Shown one piece after another: positions 54,201 to 64,000 of a DNA stretch of 64,000 nt. How positions within the stretch are numbered: position 1 is the first letter of the stretch; each line of letters starts with the position of its first letter. The notes beneath the pieces were generated by a model that was not told the origin of the DNA, did no database searches, and saw only the letters and a program-made list of their open reading frames with translations. Origin of the DNA: Tubulanus polymorphus (lineage: Eukaryota > Nemertea > Palaeonemertea > Tubulaniformes > Tubulanidae); assembly GCF_964204645.1 (NCBI RefSeq), contig NC_134026.1, forward strand, positions 23,702,650 through 23,766,649, given 5' to 3'. Made by a program: the position numbers and the translations under genes.

Positions 54201-56759
54201 ACTACTAAGTTTTGCCTGAATTATTTCCAAATCAATGAAAACCATGGATGGGATGCAGTTGGAAATCTCTAGGAAACAATAAGATTTTAAAAGAAAGAAA
54301 TACCAAATCAAGGCAAACGAAAGATGTGAAATTATTACCATTTCAAATAAGAAAAAAATCCCGAAAATAAGAAAAATCTTATGATCACTTCGAGAGATTT
54401 TCTAAGCATCCATCTTATTCTTTGAATAATTTCAGTCTCAAAAATTAGAACTTTTTAACGAAACTTTCTAAAAAGCATTATCGAGAGAAACAGAATAATC
54501 ATACTATACTTGTGTAATATCATTCATAAGAACAGCGAACTATAGATTGAATGTTAAAAGAAATGTCCACTATACCTCCGAAAGTATTCCTGAAAGCCAT
54601 GATAACAAATTTAAATTGGATATACTTGATAATGTAAGGCTTGTAGTAGTAATATGTTGTATCTTTTTAATGATATTGATGATGCTACATATCTTTATCG
54701 AACATTGTGGTTTAACATAAAAAGATAATTGCAAAAGGAAGAAATACCTCTCCCCACAGATGCATGTGTCACTGGCATATCTGACTGAATACAGCTGAAA
54801 GAATTTAAAAAGAAACTGATTCAGTCGTAATCAATAGCATCAATGATTTCTTGAGTGAACGCCTTCCAATGTTGATCGAGATAGCTGGAAAAAATCAACT
54901 GTATTGAAAAACCTGAAATTGAGTGACTGTTTTTTTTAATACCGGCAGTTCCGTTGATCAGGTCGCCATCGATACACTGTTAACTTTTTCGTAACACCAT
55001 CACATCGCACCTTATTCTAATACCAAACTGTTTTCTCCAGGCCTGAGGCCATTATCCCCAAATCCATACGAAGTGTTACCGGTCAATCTTGAGTACGGTA
55101 TCCACAGCAGTAAAACTTTCCAGTTTTCCCAAGTAACAAAACATTTGGGAATACATCGATTGAAATCCTACACTGACTTACGCGCTATCTATTTCGTCAT
55201 ACCTACATATCAAAGCTCTACCGACTAAATAAACGAATGTTGTCATTAAAACTGGAATTACCTGAATTCAAACAAAAACTAGATAATCGTGATGATCGCA
55301 CTGAAAAAGGAAATTCAAAATGTAAATAGTTGAGACCCACCTCGCCATCATCGTTCATAGTGTCGCGCTTTATTTTGCAGCTTATGCTTTGCAGGCCCAT
55401 TCGTCCGAATATACTCATTAGCAATTCCTCGGATACTTCTTTTGAAAGGTTTCCAACGTACCTACAACACGAGATATAAAAAGTCTACAAGACTGGATGA
55501 TATATCAGATAATATATACACAAACTAGAGAGTATATTATCTAACCTCAGAAATAACATTGACACTAGTTGAAAAAGGAGGATGAACCACCGAAAAACTA
55601 ACCCAGAACAAAACTCTGTTGAAAATTGAGAGTGTGATAATAACCTGAGCAGGCCAAGTATGTAGCAAATAGTCCATATGGAAAACTTAAGTCTCGGCAA
55701 AATTCATTACTCCTGTTTAGCGTATCAAAGAGACCATTTGAAAGAAATTAAGTATTAGGTCCATTACACCCCAATGGATTATTCCGGGGAAATAGTTAAA
55801 GTTTTCATATAGTCCAGGTCTGTTCCCAAAAGGGGGTTTGAACAAATTCTTCCCACCTATTGCTGAAACTCTGCTCTGATTTCGTTTAATCAAGAGCAGG
55901 AATAAAGAGTGACCATGCCAGATGGCAGATCAGGCCCAACCCGGCCCTGTTCAGGTTTGCTTATTGTGAATGTTTGTATGATGTTGCAGCGCTGGCATTA
56001 CTTCACTGAAGCAAGGGTTTAAAAACATAATAAACTGCCAAATATTCCGTTTTGAGGCAAAACCCTTTAAGAGTAGATTGTGGCCATGGTAAACGTATTG
56101 TTAAATTTGATTAATTTAAAAGATGGAGTTTCCTTCCTTGGATTCAACTTGAGTTGAAGAGACCCTATATTTTGATTAATTCACGGGTTGAATTCATGAA
56201 AATCGTTAGTTCTCATGAAAGTGATAACAACCCTTCCCATGATGGCACTTTAAACCGTTACATCAATCAGGCAAATGAACGTCTAACGTAGTCATAGCCT
56301 CACTGACATTGCCATTGTGAAAGCTTTTAGGACCAAATTAAGTTTTAATCCCTGTCCCAATTGATTTGTTGCTCGCGCCAGGAAATATACATTTCACGGA
56401 AGAAGAAATCACAAAATCACACTGATTTTTTATCAGATAAATAGACGTTCACAAGTACCTCTCAAAATTCATGTTTTCACAGGAAATTTTTTCATAATCT
56501 TACGAAATCTATGACATGACATTCAAATTAACAGTTCACAAAACACCTTTTGTCCCCCCTGCCTAAACCTAAACAAACAACAAACAAATGGTGGATGGAT
56601 CGGATGATTTGATGATGCAGTGGAGTCGAGAGAAACTGTTTTGATTATGTGGACTGGCTTAGGCCTAGCAAACTGTACTGATCAGGCCTAACAACGGTTC
56701 CTGCTCAGGTGTTTCTGAGGCACAATAACTCACAGAGTTTTCGACTCTTTATCGACCAT
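48252..56759 (-). CDS. TIA-1/TIAR (Rox8)-like RNA-binding protein, 5' part only, continues beyond the left edge
   Basis: I read five spliced coding exons: 56759-56734 (start MVDKESKT), 55461-55341, 50609-50577 (optional microexon), 49353-49261 and 48409-48252. Phases agree: exon 1 ends two bases into a codon completed by the G at 55461, and the next three joins are phase 0. The product opens with KTLYVGNLSKEVSEELL, which carries the RNP2 motif LYVGNL (residues 9-14). RNP1 is DPYAFIDF (63-70), followed by helix 2 (AAQAL) and a probable strand 4 (QLEWY, 94-98). This is the order and spacing of TIA-1/TIAR/Rox8 RRM1, a family that binds U-rich RNA, helps U1 snRNP choose 5' splice sites and enters stress granules. 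After strand 4 the family's RRM2 is not found; instead there is an unfamiliar charged stretch (SWPELHEDRF, PRDPTELKRK). The last exon ends at GG|GTAAAC; reading through gives TAA at once (48250-48248). No AATAAA is visible in the next 160 nt, so I infer splicing into a giant intron. The RRM assignment is firm. Orthology to TIA1 rather than another RRM1-like protein is likely but unproven. Confidence 0.75.
50577..50609 (-). other. 33-nt in-frame microexon inside RRM1 of the TIA-1-like gene
   Basis: On the minus strand, TACTTTTTCAG precedes 33 nt encoding YAVNPEDPTAK, followed by the donor GTAAGA. The exon is phase 0 on both sides, so skipping or including it keeps the frame: NDDGE|PGDPYAF or NDDGE|YAVNPEDPTAK|PGDPYAF. 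The insertion falls just before the RNP1 strand of RRM1. From memory, vertebrate TIAL1 has an alternative 17-residue insert at the same place. Whether it is regulated cannot be seen from DNA. Confidence 0.7.
53194..53261 (-). other. Candidate frame-breaking (poison) cassette exon in the TIA-1-like gene
   Basis: The minus strand shows a ...GATTTACAG acceptor, 68 nt, then GTAAGC followed by a U-rich run (GTTTTAACATTATTC). It lies between the RRM1 exons at 55341 and 50609. The only frame that stays open is phase 0, the phase in which the upstream exon ends. At 68 nt (not a multiple of 3) inclusion would shift the microexon into TAT-GCG-to-ATG-CGG-TGA and stop translation. A U-rich tract after the donor is the kind of site TIA-1 proteins bind, so autoregulation by a nonproductive isoform is possible. 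It could also be a chance splice-site pair. Confidence 0.35.
53729..53925 (-). mobile_element. Possible tRNA-derived SINE in an intron of the RRM gene
   Basis: On the minus strand an A-box-like TAAGCTCTGGTAAG (about 53903-53890) is followed about 25-35 bases later by a B-box-like GTTCAAATCTC (53866-53856), and the block ends in T7 (53735-53729), a Pol III stop. The spacing suits a tRNA-headed element. No second copy was found in this window, so the call rests on the boxes alone. Confidence 0.35.
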
Positions 56760-57139
56760 TTTGAAGACTAAAATAAGCTTTTAAGTAACGTGAAAATACG
56801 ATTTTGTCCACAATGAACGTTAACCGGAAGTTGATGGCGGTAAAACGCTTGCGCAGGCGCAATTTAGGCTTAACACTCGTTTCAAGTCAGCAAAACTGAA
56901 TCAATTCAATACATTTAAGACAAGTAAACACAAATGCCCAAAAATCAACGCGAATATTCCATAATTCTTCATAAAAACAGCTAACATATAATTCCTTCCA
57001 TACAATACCCAAATTCATTTGTCATAATTCGCTAACTATAAGGATTTTTTTGAAAGGCTCAGAATAGTAGTTTTCAGTACTGAATGAGCAAATTCAATAA
57101 AATTATATTTCACCGGTGGGTGCCAGAAATTGAAGAATT
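56760..57139. promoter_or_regulatory. Divergent (bidirectional) promoter between the TIA-1-like gene and GATD3
   Basis: The two start codons face away from each other, 380 bp apart. Inside are an ETS/GABP-type motif ACCGGAAGT (56823-56831), a YY1-like GATGGCGG (56833-56840) and a palindromic NRF-1 site TGCGCAGGCGCA (56850-56861), all within 40 bp. No TATA box is evident at a fitting place. ETS, YY1 and NRF-1 sites are typical of housekeeping and nuclear-encoded mitochondrial promoters in animals, which fits GATD3. Transcription start points are not visible. Confidence 0.6.
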
Positions 57140-58717
57140 ATGCTTAGTCTATTTTGCAGATCGATAAAGCAGCACGTTCGCGCGTCTGTAGTTTACAGGG
57201 GTTTCCAAATGCAGTCCAATTACCATATTGCTGTGGTGAGTAATATTGTTATTAATCTCTCTCTGATAACTCCAGAAAAGTTACTAAAAAACTAAATTTA
57301 TCAGTATTTACTGTCCGCCTGGCATTTTTTGTCATTTACTCTCTGGGTATGGACACTTCTTGCTTTACTTCTTACTTCCCATCCTGAATTCGAGTCCACA
57401 TGGCCTGATGAAAGATCTTTTCATTCTTCTAAATTCAGGTGTTATCTGGTTGCGGTGTATACGATGGTTCCGAAGTGCATGAAGCGTCCGCGTAAGAATT
57501 TAAACAATAATTTTGTATTTAGATATTTTTGGACTGAAACCGGCGGCAGGGGTTCATGTACTGTTATAAAGTGCATTCACACAGGCCTTTTCCTCGTCTA
57601 TTCATTTTTGTTTCCAGTTGCTTGGTACATTTAAGCAGAGAAAATGCGAAGGTTTCTATGTTCGCACCTGATATTAACCAAATGCATGTTATCGACCATT
57701 CGAAAGGTAGCGAATCGACTAATGAAAAGAGGAATGTACTTGTTGAATCTGCTAGGATTGCTCGAGGGGAGGTATCTCCTATTGAAAAATTGAATACAGC
57801 CGATTTTAACGCCGTTGTATTTCCTGGAGGATTTGGTGCTGCCAAGAACTTGTAAGTCATGACCACCGAAATAAGAACTTTGTTTGGCCTATCTGTTTGG
57901 TATTATATTATGATTAATAGCAGAAAGCTTCAAGTGGTAAATGTATAAATTTCTATGTTATCAGGAGTACATTCGCTGTGGATGGAGCCAAGTGTTCTGT
58001 CAACAAGGAAGTAGATCGAATTCTTCGAGAATTTCATGCCAGTCAGTTGCCGATTGGGTAAGTAATACCGATTCTATAGAGATTTACTTGTGAAAACTTT
58101 TTGAGCAAAATAGTGAGATAATACAATACTATTCAATTTACATATATCCCCGAAGCAAAGATACACAGATTGATGATATGAAACCATTTTTCCCCTAACA
58201 ACAAAACGCTATGTTAATATGTTCCAACTGTTGGAAATGGTAAAATGTAATTAATTTATTCATGAATTATCCATATTTTCAGATTGTGCTGTATTTCTCC
58301 AGTTCTGGCTGCTAAGGCGTTGAAAGGCTGCTCAGTGACTATTGGCACTGATGCCAATACTGCCCAAGCTATCACTGATATGGGATCCACGCATGTCAAC
58401 ACTGAAGTAGATATATCCTTTTCCAAATGACTTAAATATGTTTGATAATGGCTGTCTAGAATTGCGAGTGTTTCAGTGTATCTAACACGATGTAAAAATC
58501 TTTTTCGAATAGACTGAAATGATTGAGACCTTTTATACATGTTCCCACAAAAAAAACAGGGTAAATTTCTTAACATTCTAACGAAGTACATGTGGATCCT
58601 GATCGAAAAATTGTCACCACTGGAGCCTTCATGCACGATGCTCCAATTCATAAAATATTTGATGGTATTGGTAAAATGATTGGAGAAGTGATAAAACTTG
58701 CAAATAAACAATCATGA
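57140..58717 (+). CDS. GATD3: GATD3 / ES1 protein homolog, mitochondrial (DJ-1/PfpI superfamily)
   Basis: Six exons: 57140-57235, 57439-57491, 57618-57851, 57965-58057, 58283-58412 and 58583-58717, giving 246 aa with every phase consistent. Residues 1-32 hold Arg, Lys and His but no Asp or Glu, as in a mitochondrial targeting peptide. The rest follows ES1/GATD3 closely: [18 protein letters not shown] (33-50), [42 protein letters not shown] (ends 128), [18 protein letters not shown], then [15 protein letters not shown]162 sits at the nucleophile elbow of this class I glutamine-amidotransferase-like fold. The C-terminal part [15 protein letters not shown] also matches. The family is linked to deglycase-like or glyoxalase-like roles in mitochondria; the exact reaction is not settled. 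The human protein is slightly longer (about 268 aa), with a longer leader. Introns 1-4 are GT-AG. Intron 5 is AT-AC. The gene is divergent from the RRM gene and convergent with the CABCOCO1-like gene. Confidence 0.95.
58413..58582 (+). other. U12-type AT-AC intron of GATD3
   Basis: The intron begins ATATCCTTTT, a perfect U12 donor. It has a branch-point match TTTCTTAAC (58566-58574; consensus TTCCTTAAC) and ends in AC at 58582, about ten bases after the branch adenosine. Joining GTA-GAT to GAA-GTA gives EVDEVHVDP, which lines up residue for residue with human GATD3 EVVEAHVDQ. No GT-AG choice nearby keeps that alignment. It is 170 nt long and phase 0. Confidence 0.9.
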
Positions 58718-58871
58718 AATTCATCCGACACAATCGCTATGGAAAAATTGCTAAGCCTGTAGTCATTGACATTCTGAAATGCATTGCTTTAGTAAACTTG
58801 ATCAAATCATTGTAGAGATTTTGCCCAGAAAAGATGTACTTGTGTAAAATTCGTTAAAGTGTCCCTTAGCT

Positions 58872-58877
58872 ATTAAA
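58872..58877 (+). promoter_or_regulatory. Probable GATD3 polyadenylation signal ATTAAA
   Basis: ATTAAA lies about 155 nt after the GATD3 stop codon, followed about 25-40 nt later by TG/T-rich sequence (CCTTGTTTTGAGTG). It is the best signal before the convergent gene begins. Confidence 0.5.
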
Positions 58878-59279
58878 GATTAAGATGTGTTAAAAACAAA
58901 ATTCCTTGTTTTGAGTGATTTCATGGCGATTCCTTGCTATCCGATTTTGGGTTAATTCTCAGTCAGTGAACGACTATCCATTTTTATCAGAAAAAGGTTG
59001 CATCAAACTAATTCAAAACTACATAGTTTTACAAATTAATTATTTAATCTTGAATTTTCATACAGTTACTTCATTAGAAATGAAATAATGGACGGAATTC
59101 AATTACACTTGTACGAGTTAATATAAATATCTATTAAATGATTCTTATTACATCATTGTTATTAAACTGAACATATAAAACATTTTAATATATTATAACA
59201 GTTATATTCCAGTATTCAACAATTTTTCGGTGTTCTTTCACATTTTATGCATACATAAATGTCTGAAATGCATGACAAT

Positions 59280-61152
59280 TCAGGTTTCAGCAATTTTGTG
59301 TATCTTATTGATTTGATTGATGAATGAATTTTCCTTTTCTTTCAATTTCTGAACTACTTCCGCCTGTAAAAAACAAATTCAGAGATAAATTGTCTTACAC
59401 ACAGTAACTGTGACGTTACATTGATTGAATGATAGAATCTAAGCTAGCATACCTCCAAGCCAGATAAGAGCTCTTTGCATACACTCTCAAGTATTTCCTT
59501 AACCTGATCCGGGGTCAAACTAGAAAATATCTCCTTTTCTTTGTCAGTCAATTCATGCGACTCCATATCCAAAGAAAGTTCATCCGTAACCTGTCAAATG
59601 CACAGTTATCATTTTGATAAGCAGTTCAGAAGTGGAGTCTATGTACACTGTAATATTGTGCATTACCTCTGGAGTAGGTGTGGGTGGTGGGGTTGCTATA
59701 TATTCCTGATACATTTCTTCTGGAACAGCTTCATCGAGGGGTGCTGGCCAGGGCAGATCAGCCGGCTGGGCAACTTCGATATCTAACTACAATTGAAATA
59801 ACTTATGCAGATACCACAGAAAGCCAAATAAACTTATCTACAGCAAAATCAAATAGTTATTGTTTATTTACATCTAGTCCAATGATTTCTTCAGCTTGGC
59901 TGTGGGTGAATATAAACTCAAACAGCTTGTAATGTTGAAATAAGCTGAAATATAAGATGAATTAAGGTATAATTTCACAAATGATTGTCGTCAATGAAAT
60001 AAATACCAATGATTCCTTATAGGCCTACAGGTACTCACACAAGTTGAAAGTAATCTGAAATGGCCTTTCCTTGATCCATGTTGAAACAATCCAAACCACC
60101 AGTTTGTTCTGGATTTTCTTGTCCAACACCTCGTAAACATTTTTTCAGTTCGATTAAATTTTCAACCAAAGACATGTTTTTATCTAAATAGAATTAATTA
60201 CACACAGGATAAACACTTTTAAAAGCTACAATAATATGCGGAATTGTGGAAAACATTGATGAAGGCGAACATGTATGTACCTTTAATGTTATCAAGCAGC
60301 GTACTTGAAAGTGTAACAAATGCAGATACTTGTGGACAGGTGAATTCTTTTTCTTTGGCCCACCAAAAATTACTTGTGTGGTAATCCAGTACAGCCCCAT
60401 CTTTCAGATCTACACTGACTGATGCCAAATTCAATATCTCCTGCAATCTCCTGAATTCAAACAAATGAATTGCTTATCAATGAGGTATTTCAAGTTTTCA
60501 GGTATTTTGTTTCTTTGTTCACACAAAAATGTCTGTCCAGAAGAAATTTGCAAGGGCTTTGTGTAGCCAGTGGATCTGCCACTGACAACATTATCATTTC
60601 ACTAGGTCGCTGCTTTACTTACACTTGAACCTCATCTACACTTAACTCCAATAATTCTTTCGTTTGAGCTTCATTTATGATCTTGTATGCCAATCCCTTT
60701 GGTTCTTCCTCCTAAAAATACAATAGACCCACCTTTGAAATTTAAGTAAGTAAGGCCTATTTATATCATAATTCCAGCCTATCATCTCTCTCCATTAAAA
60801 AAATATGTAGTTTTGAAAGATGAGAATCTAGCTAACTGGCGTTTGACTTTTGACTGGTTTGCATGACCCATTTCGACACTATTGGTTCACTTTCAATTAT
60901 TCCCAACTAGCCTTTGAAGTTGGGAATCAGAGTGTGCAATAAAATTATATTTGTATTTATGTATTTCACGTTTATCATCCTCATTTTCTCATCGTTTAAG
61001 ATTCACGAAGAATTGTTGATCGAAAAGCATATTTCTTTAACCTCGCCTTTCGGTATAGAACCACCCTTTTCTCTCTTTCCCTTAGCAGAATCCTTTCTTT
61101 TGTCAGTAAACGATGGTTTTCGTGCCAGCTTTGATTTAGTGGTGGTCGCCAT
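59280..61152 (-). CDS. CABCOCO1: CABCOCO1-like (C10orf107 family, DUF4464) ciliary coiled-coil protein
   Basis: Eight exons: 61152-61042, 60711-60623, 60450-60281, 60183-60039, 59944-59872, 59786-59667, 59590-59453 and 59363-59280, joined in consistent phases to about 309 aa. The N-terminus is Lys/Arg-rich and low-complexity (MATTTKSKLARK...KRKDSAKGKREK). The centre has the features I associate with this family: FWWAKEKEFTCPQVSAF, KNMSLVENLIELKK, GVGQENPEQ, ISDYFQLVLFQHYKLFEFIF, then a Pro-rich segment (ATPPPTPTPE). The C-terminal third is charged and helical (KLKEKENSFINQINKIHKI), suited to a coiled coil. CABCOCO1 is a calcium-binding protein of cilia and sperm flagella. C8orf74-like proteins share part of this pattern and are the main alternative. 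The first intron's donor (GAG|GTTAAA) is weak, so the end of exon 1 could be wrong or a small exon may be missed between 61042 and 60711. All other borders are strong. Confidence 0.7.
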
Positions 61153-63367
61153 TTTCAAACATCTTCATAGCAACCACCATAGCCCCGCATAGGCATTCGC
61201 GAATTGGAACTTATCGTTGATTGCTTTTGAATAAGGATTTCATTAGCGATAAATGCATTGAATAATGAGAAATCGTCAAGTTCGGGAGAAAATTTGATAA
61301 CAAATGATATTCTTACGTAAAAAATTGTCAAAATACGGGATTCGAATCCAAATTGATTGGGCTAATGTTACGCAATAAAAAAGCGCGCGAAAAATAGCGC
61401 CCTGGGTTCGAATCCTGGTCCACATCAGTGAAACAGCGTTTACATTTTTGTCTAGACAACATAAGACATAAATTATACGATACACAAATTTGATGATATT
61501 CAGTATAAAGCTTATTCCATACAATATGATAGCATCTTTTCGATTAACTTCTGCAATCTGTCAAATGTGAAATTATACTTCAAAAGTTAAACTACCGTTT
61601 TATATACCAATGATAAATTTTTCATTTTAAATGAACGAAAATAATTGCCAGGGGCAGATTAATATGGGAGCACAAGAAGCACGTGCTTCCGTCGCAATTT
61701 TCCCGTGCCCTTTTGAGAACAATGACAATAGTTTTCAGGGCACTTTTTCCACCCGAAAGTATTAAGACCGCACGGCAGTCTACAGCACATGATTCAACTT
61801 TATTCTCTTATATGCCCCTCAAGTGCCAAGAAATTGTATGAAAATGCACTGAAACTTCAAAAGTTTCCCGCTGAACCTTGTTTTGGCTGCATGCATACTT
61901 AACTTCCCTTTTTCACTATTACCCTGTTTTATTTCTTTGTGCTCCTGTAAGGCCTGCTCCTGGAACCGCGTGATGCAATTTTGCAATGAAGCAGAGCTCC
62001 ATTACTCAGGACCTAGCAATTAGATTTTATTACTGGTGACTAAAAAAAAACTCTTCCACGCTTACCTTTTTTTCTTTATGTTTTCCGCGGCCACCCGACT
62101 GCAATGGAATATGAAAATGATGATCACTATTTGATTCGGTTCTCAGCAAAGATCCACTGTGTCACTATACCGACCTTTTTTCTATTCGACATCTTGCTCA
62201 ATTAGATTCTTGAATAAGTAACGCAGAACGTCTGCAAATCACGTAACAAACATCGAGAAAAATGAAAGTCAAAAGTTAAATGTCTTTAGTACGTGCTTGA
62301 CATAGTCTAATCAGTTGTATATTGTCATCGTGATATTAATTTGTTTATTGTCAAATCGCGTGGCAATAGTGTTAGTCCTTGTCATATAGTGAGCACTGCA
62401 AGAAATCCTCAGGACGCCTCAATGCGCGCAGAGGCATTAAACGGGCTTAAAGAAACTTGCCGTTACCATAAATGACTTAGAAAATAGATGTCTTGTTTGT
62501 AAGATATAGCCGTTCACAACATGATTAATTTAATTTCGTTCGAAATTTGATGTCTTGCCTCCGGTTATCGAAGTAAAATACGTAAGCCCTTATTGATAAA
62601 ATAAGTTTATGCACCAATGACCCTAAATATGCAGATTTCTTGCCCTTTGGAAGCCTCGTCGGTTGCTAATAACGATCACAGCTAATGCAAGGTGGTTTGA
62701 AATCAGGTGGATTACATTTTTGTTCTGAATAGACGTCAACAATTGAATAAATACGCTAGTGCAGTTATAAACGCATAACCTGTTTGTTTAATGGAACGAA
62801 CGTCATGAGCGACTATTGAAAAATATCACGTCCCATTAAAAAAAAGCGTTAAAGATTAGAACATAAAATTCACGCAGTAAACCCATAAAATAATCTATCA
62901 ATACGCTTTTGAGACTTTTGATGCAAAAATGATATCATTAACCCCATTATGTTGCAGGAAGGCAAATGCTGTCGCGTTGACGTGTTCTTGTGACATATGG
63001 CGTTAGATAAAGCATGGGTCTCACAACTAGACAATCAGTAGAATACGTCAGAAACTTCTGCGTCTAAACTCTATCCATTCGCTCAAAAATCAATGCACAA
63101 CATCGCATGTGTGCCTTGGAAATACAGCGGTAGTGCTTCTAAAGCTACGTAGTACTGATGAGGCAACGCAATACAAAATCGTTTGTGACTACAAAAAACA
63201 CTACATCGCTTAGAACATATAATAACAGTGACTGAATAATATCGCTATACATGCGTAGAAAGGATTTAGAGTGGATATACAAATTATAGGCCAAACCAAT
63301 TAATACTACAACAAATGCAGTAAATGGTCACAAGGGCGCATAGCGCCGAAATATATCTCAGGAGCGA
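61153..63367. other. Intergenic region between the CABCOCO1-like and ENPP6-like genes
   Basis: Two divergent gene starts lie 2.2 kb apart. Only tRNA-like B-box sequences at 61328-61425 stand out. No ORF or element was recognised in the rest. Confidence 0.5.
61328..61425. other. Two opposed tRNA B-box-like sequences, probable tRNA/SINE remnant
   Basis: GGATTCGAATCC (61330-61341, palindromic) and GGGTTCGAATCCTGG (61408-61422) flank a short GC-rich hairpin (GCGCGCGAAAAATAGCGC). The second could form a T-arm with two G-U pairs, but the upstream sequence cannot supply a matching acceptor stem, so this is not an intact tRNA gene. Confidence 0.3.
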
Positions 63368-64000
63368 ATGAGGATAATGCACAAAATGCCATTCTATCAA
63401 AGGAAACTGTACCTAATGACATATGTATTGTTAGCATTGGTAAATCAGACGACGCAATACAACAAACTGATGCTGATCCTTCTGGATGGTGTTCGTTGGG
63501 ACTATTTACAAATCAGTGATCTCTATGGATTTGCTGAAATTCGATCTCGTGGCGTCAAAGCGAACTACATGTCTCCTCAATTTCCTTCATCGTCATATCC
63601 GAATTATTACTCAATAATGACAGGTAAATGTTTCATGAATGGTTTAAATTATGTTCCAGAAATAACCTCTTTCTATGTGCAATCATTGATGGATTTGTAT
63701 ATACAAATACGTATGTATATTTCAGTCTCCTGACACACGTGGCGCTAGAGCGAGATAGTCCATACAAGACAATACAACAGCCGTTACCGAATAGCTTATT
63801 ATATGATAGCTTTTTTCTGATAGCGAACATAGTTTTCTTTCACATCATATTCTAATCATAATCTTTCCAAATTGAATTAGCGCTTCATGCTGTTTAAAGG
63901 ATTGCGCTAAAACATATGTTAAAAGCATGTCGTAACCTTTGGCAATGGAATAGAGATATTCGTATGGTGATTTTTAATGATTTTATCTTTAGGTCTACAC
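63368..64000 (+). CDS. ENPP6-like ectonucleotide pyrophosphatase/phosphodiesterase, N-terminal part, runs off the right edge
   Basis: Exon 1 is 63368-63623 (85 codons plus one base). Its donor CAG|GTAAAT is followed 369 nt later by the acceptor TTTTATCTTTAG, so exon 2 begins at 63993 and continues with G-L-H after MT. Residues 1 to about 30 contain a hydrophobic signal-like stretch (LYLMTYVLLALV). Next come the family's first metal-binding strand LMLILLDGVRWDY (Asp40) and the nucleophile segment FPSSSYPNYYSIMTG. In ENPP6, which cleaves choline from glycerophosphocholine and lysophosphatidylcholine outside the cell, this segment is FPSLSYPNYY with Ser as nucleophile. Most other ENPPs have Thr and PNHY. 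Here Ser76 takes that place, so ENPP6-type choline-phosphodiesterase is the best call. Three in-frame ATGs lie near the start (residues 1, 4, 7). The first was chosen without further support. Confidence 0.85.

Noticed and set aside
55917-56070. Possible further family-1 element (GATCAGGCCCAACCCGGCC)
   Set aside because: It has the GGCC-rich body motif but no terminal motif at either side, too little to call an element.
58256-58711. 151-codon minus-strand ORF
   Set aside because: It is the antisense shadow of GATD3 exons 5 and 6 and their U12 intron; the plus-strand reading matches a known family exactly.
61343-61430. tRNA gene suggested by GGGTTCGAATCCTGG
   Set aside because: The T-arm can fold, but no 5' sequence pairs with the would-be acceptor 3' strand and no clear D or anticodon arm exists.

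Overview
This is animal (metazoan) nuclear DNA, AT-rich and intron-rich, with several diverged copies of short transposon-like repeats and long TA microsatellites. All recognisable coding sequence consists of short spliced exons with GT-AG borders, plus one AT-AC border pair. There is no bacterial-style gene packing. A ciliary/flagellar gene, an ENPP6-type phosphodiesterase and a mitochondrial ES1/GATD3 protein fit a bilaterian invertebrate, perhaps a lophotrochozoan. The sequence alone does not fix the taxon.

Layout. Bases 1-56759 belong to one minus-strand gene that starts at 56759 and runs off the left edge. Its exons build an N-terminal RRM closely resembling RRM1 of TIA-1/TIAR/Rox8: 56759-56734, 55461-55341, an optional 33-nt microexon 50609-50577, 49353-49261 and 48409-48252. 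After the last of these comes an intron of more than 48 kb. Two near-perfect recursive splice sites (CTCATTTTAG|GTAAGT) sit in it at 27491 and 4751, dividing it into steps of about 20.8 and 22.7 kb. The rest of the intron holds TIR-type non-autonomous elements, a 331-bp tandem duplication, microsatellites and CpG-dense islands.

Bases 56760-57139 form a compact divergent promoter with ETS, YY1-like and NRF-1 motifs. It is shared with plus-strand GATD3 (ES1, 57140-58717, six exons, complete, 246 aa). GATD3 contains a textbook U12-type AT-AC intron. Convergent with GATD3 lies a minus-strand eight-exon gene (61152-59280, about 309 aa) matching the CABCOCO1/C10orf107 (DUF4464) ciliary family. At the right edge, 63368 to the end holds the first exon and the start of the second exon of an ENPP6-like ectonucleotide pyrophosphatase/phosphodiesterase.

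The genes do not form a pathway. The functional links visible here are the shared GATD3/RRM-gene promoter and the unusual splicing: recursive sites, a microexon, a candidate poison exon and a minor-spliceosome intron. All exon borders are read from splice signals, reading frame and remembered family alignments. No transcript or database evidence was available.
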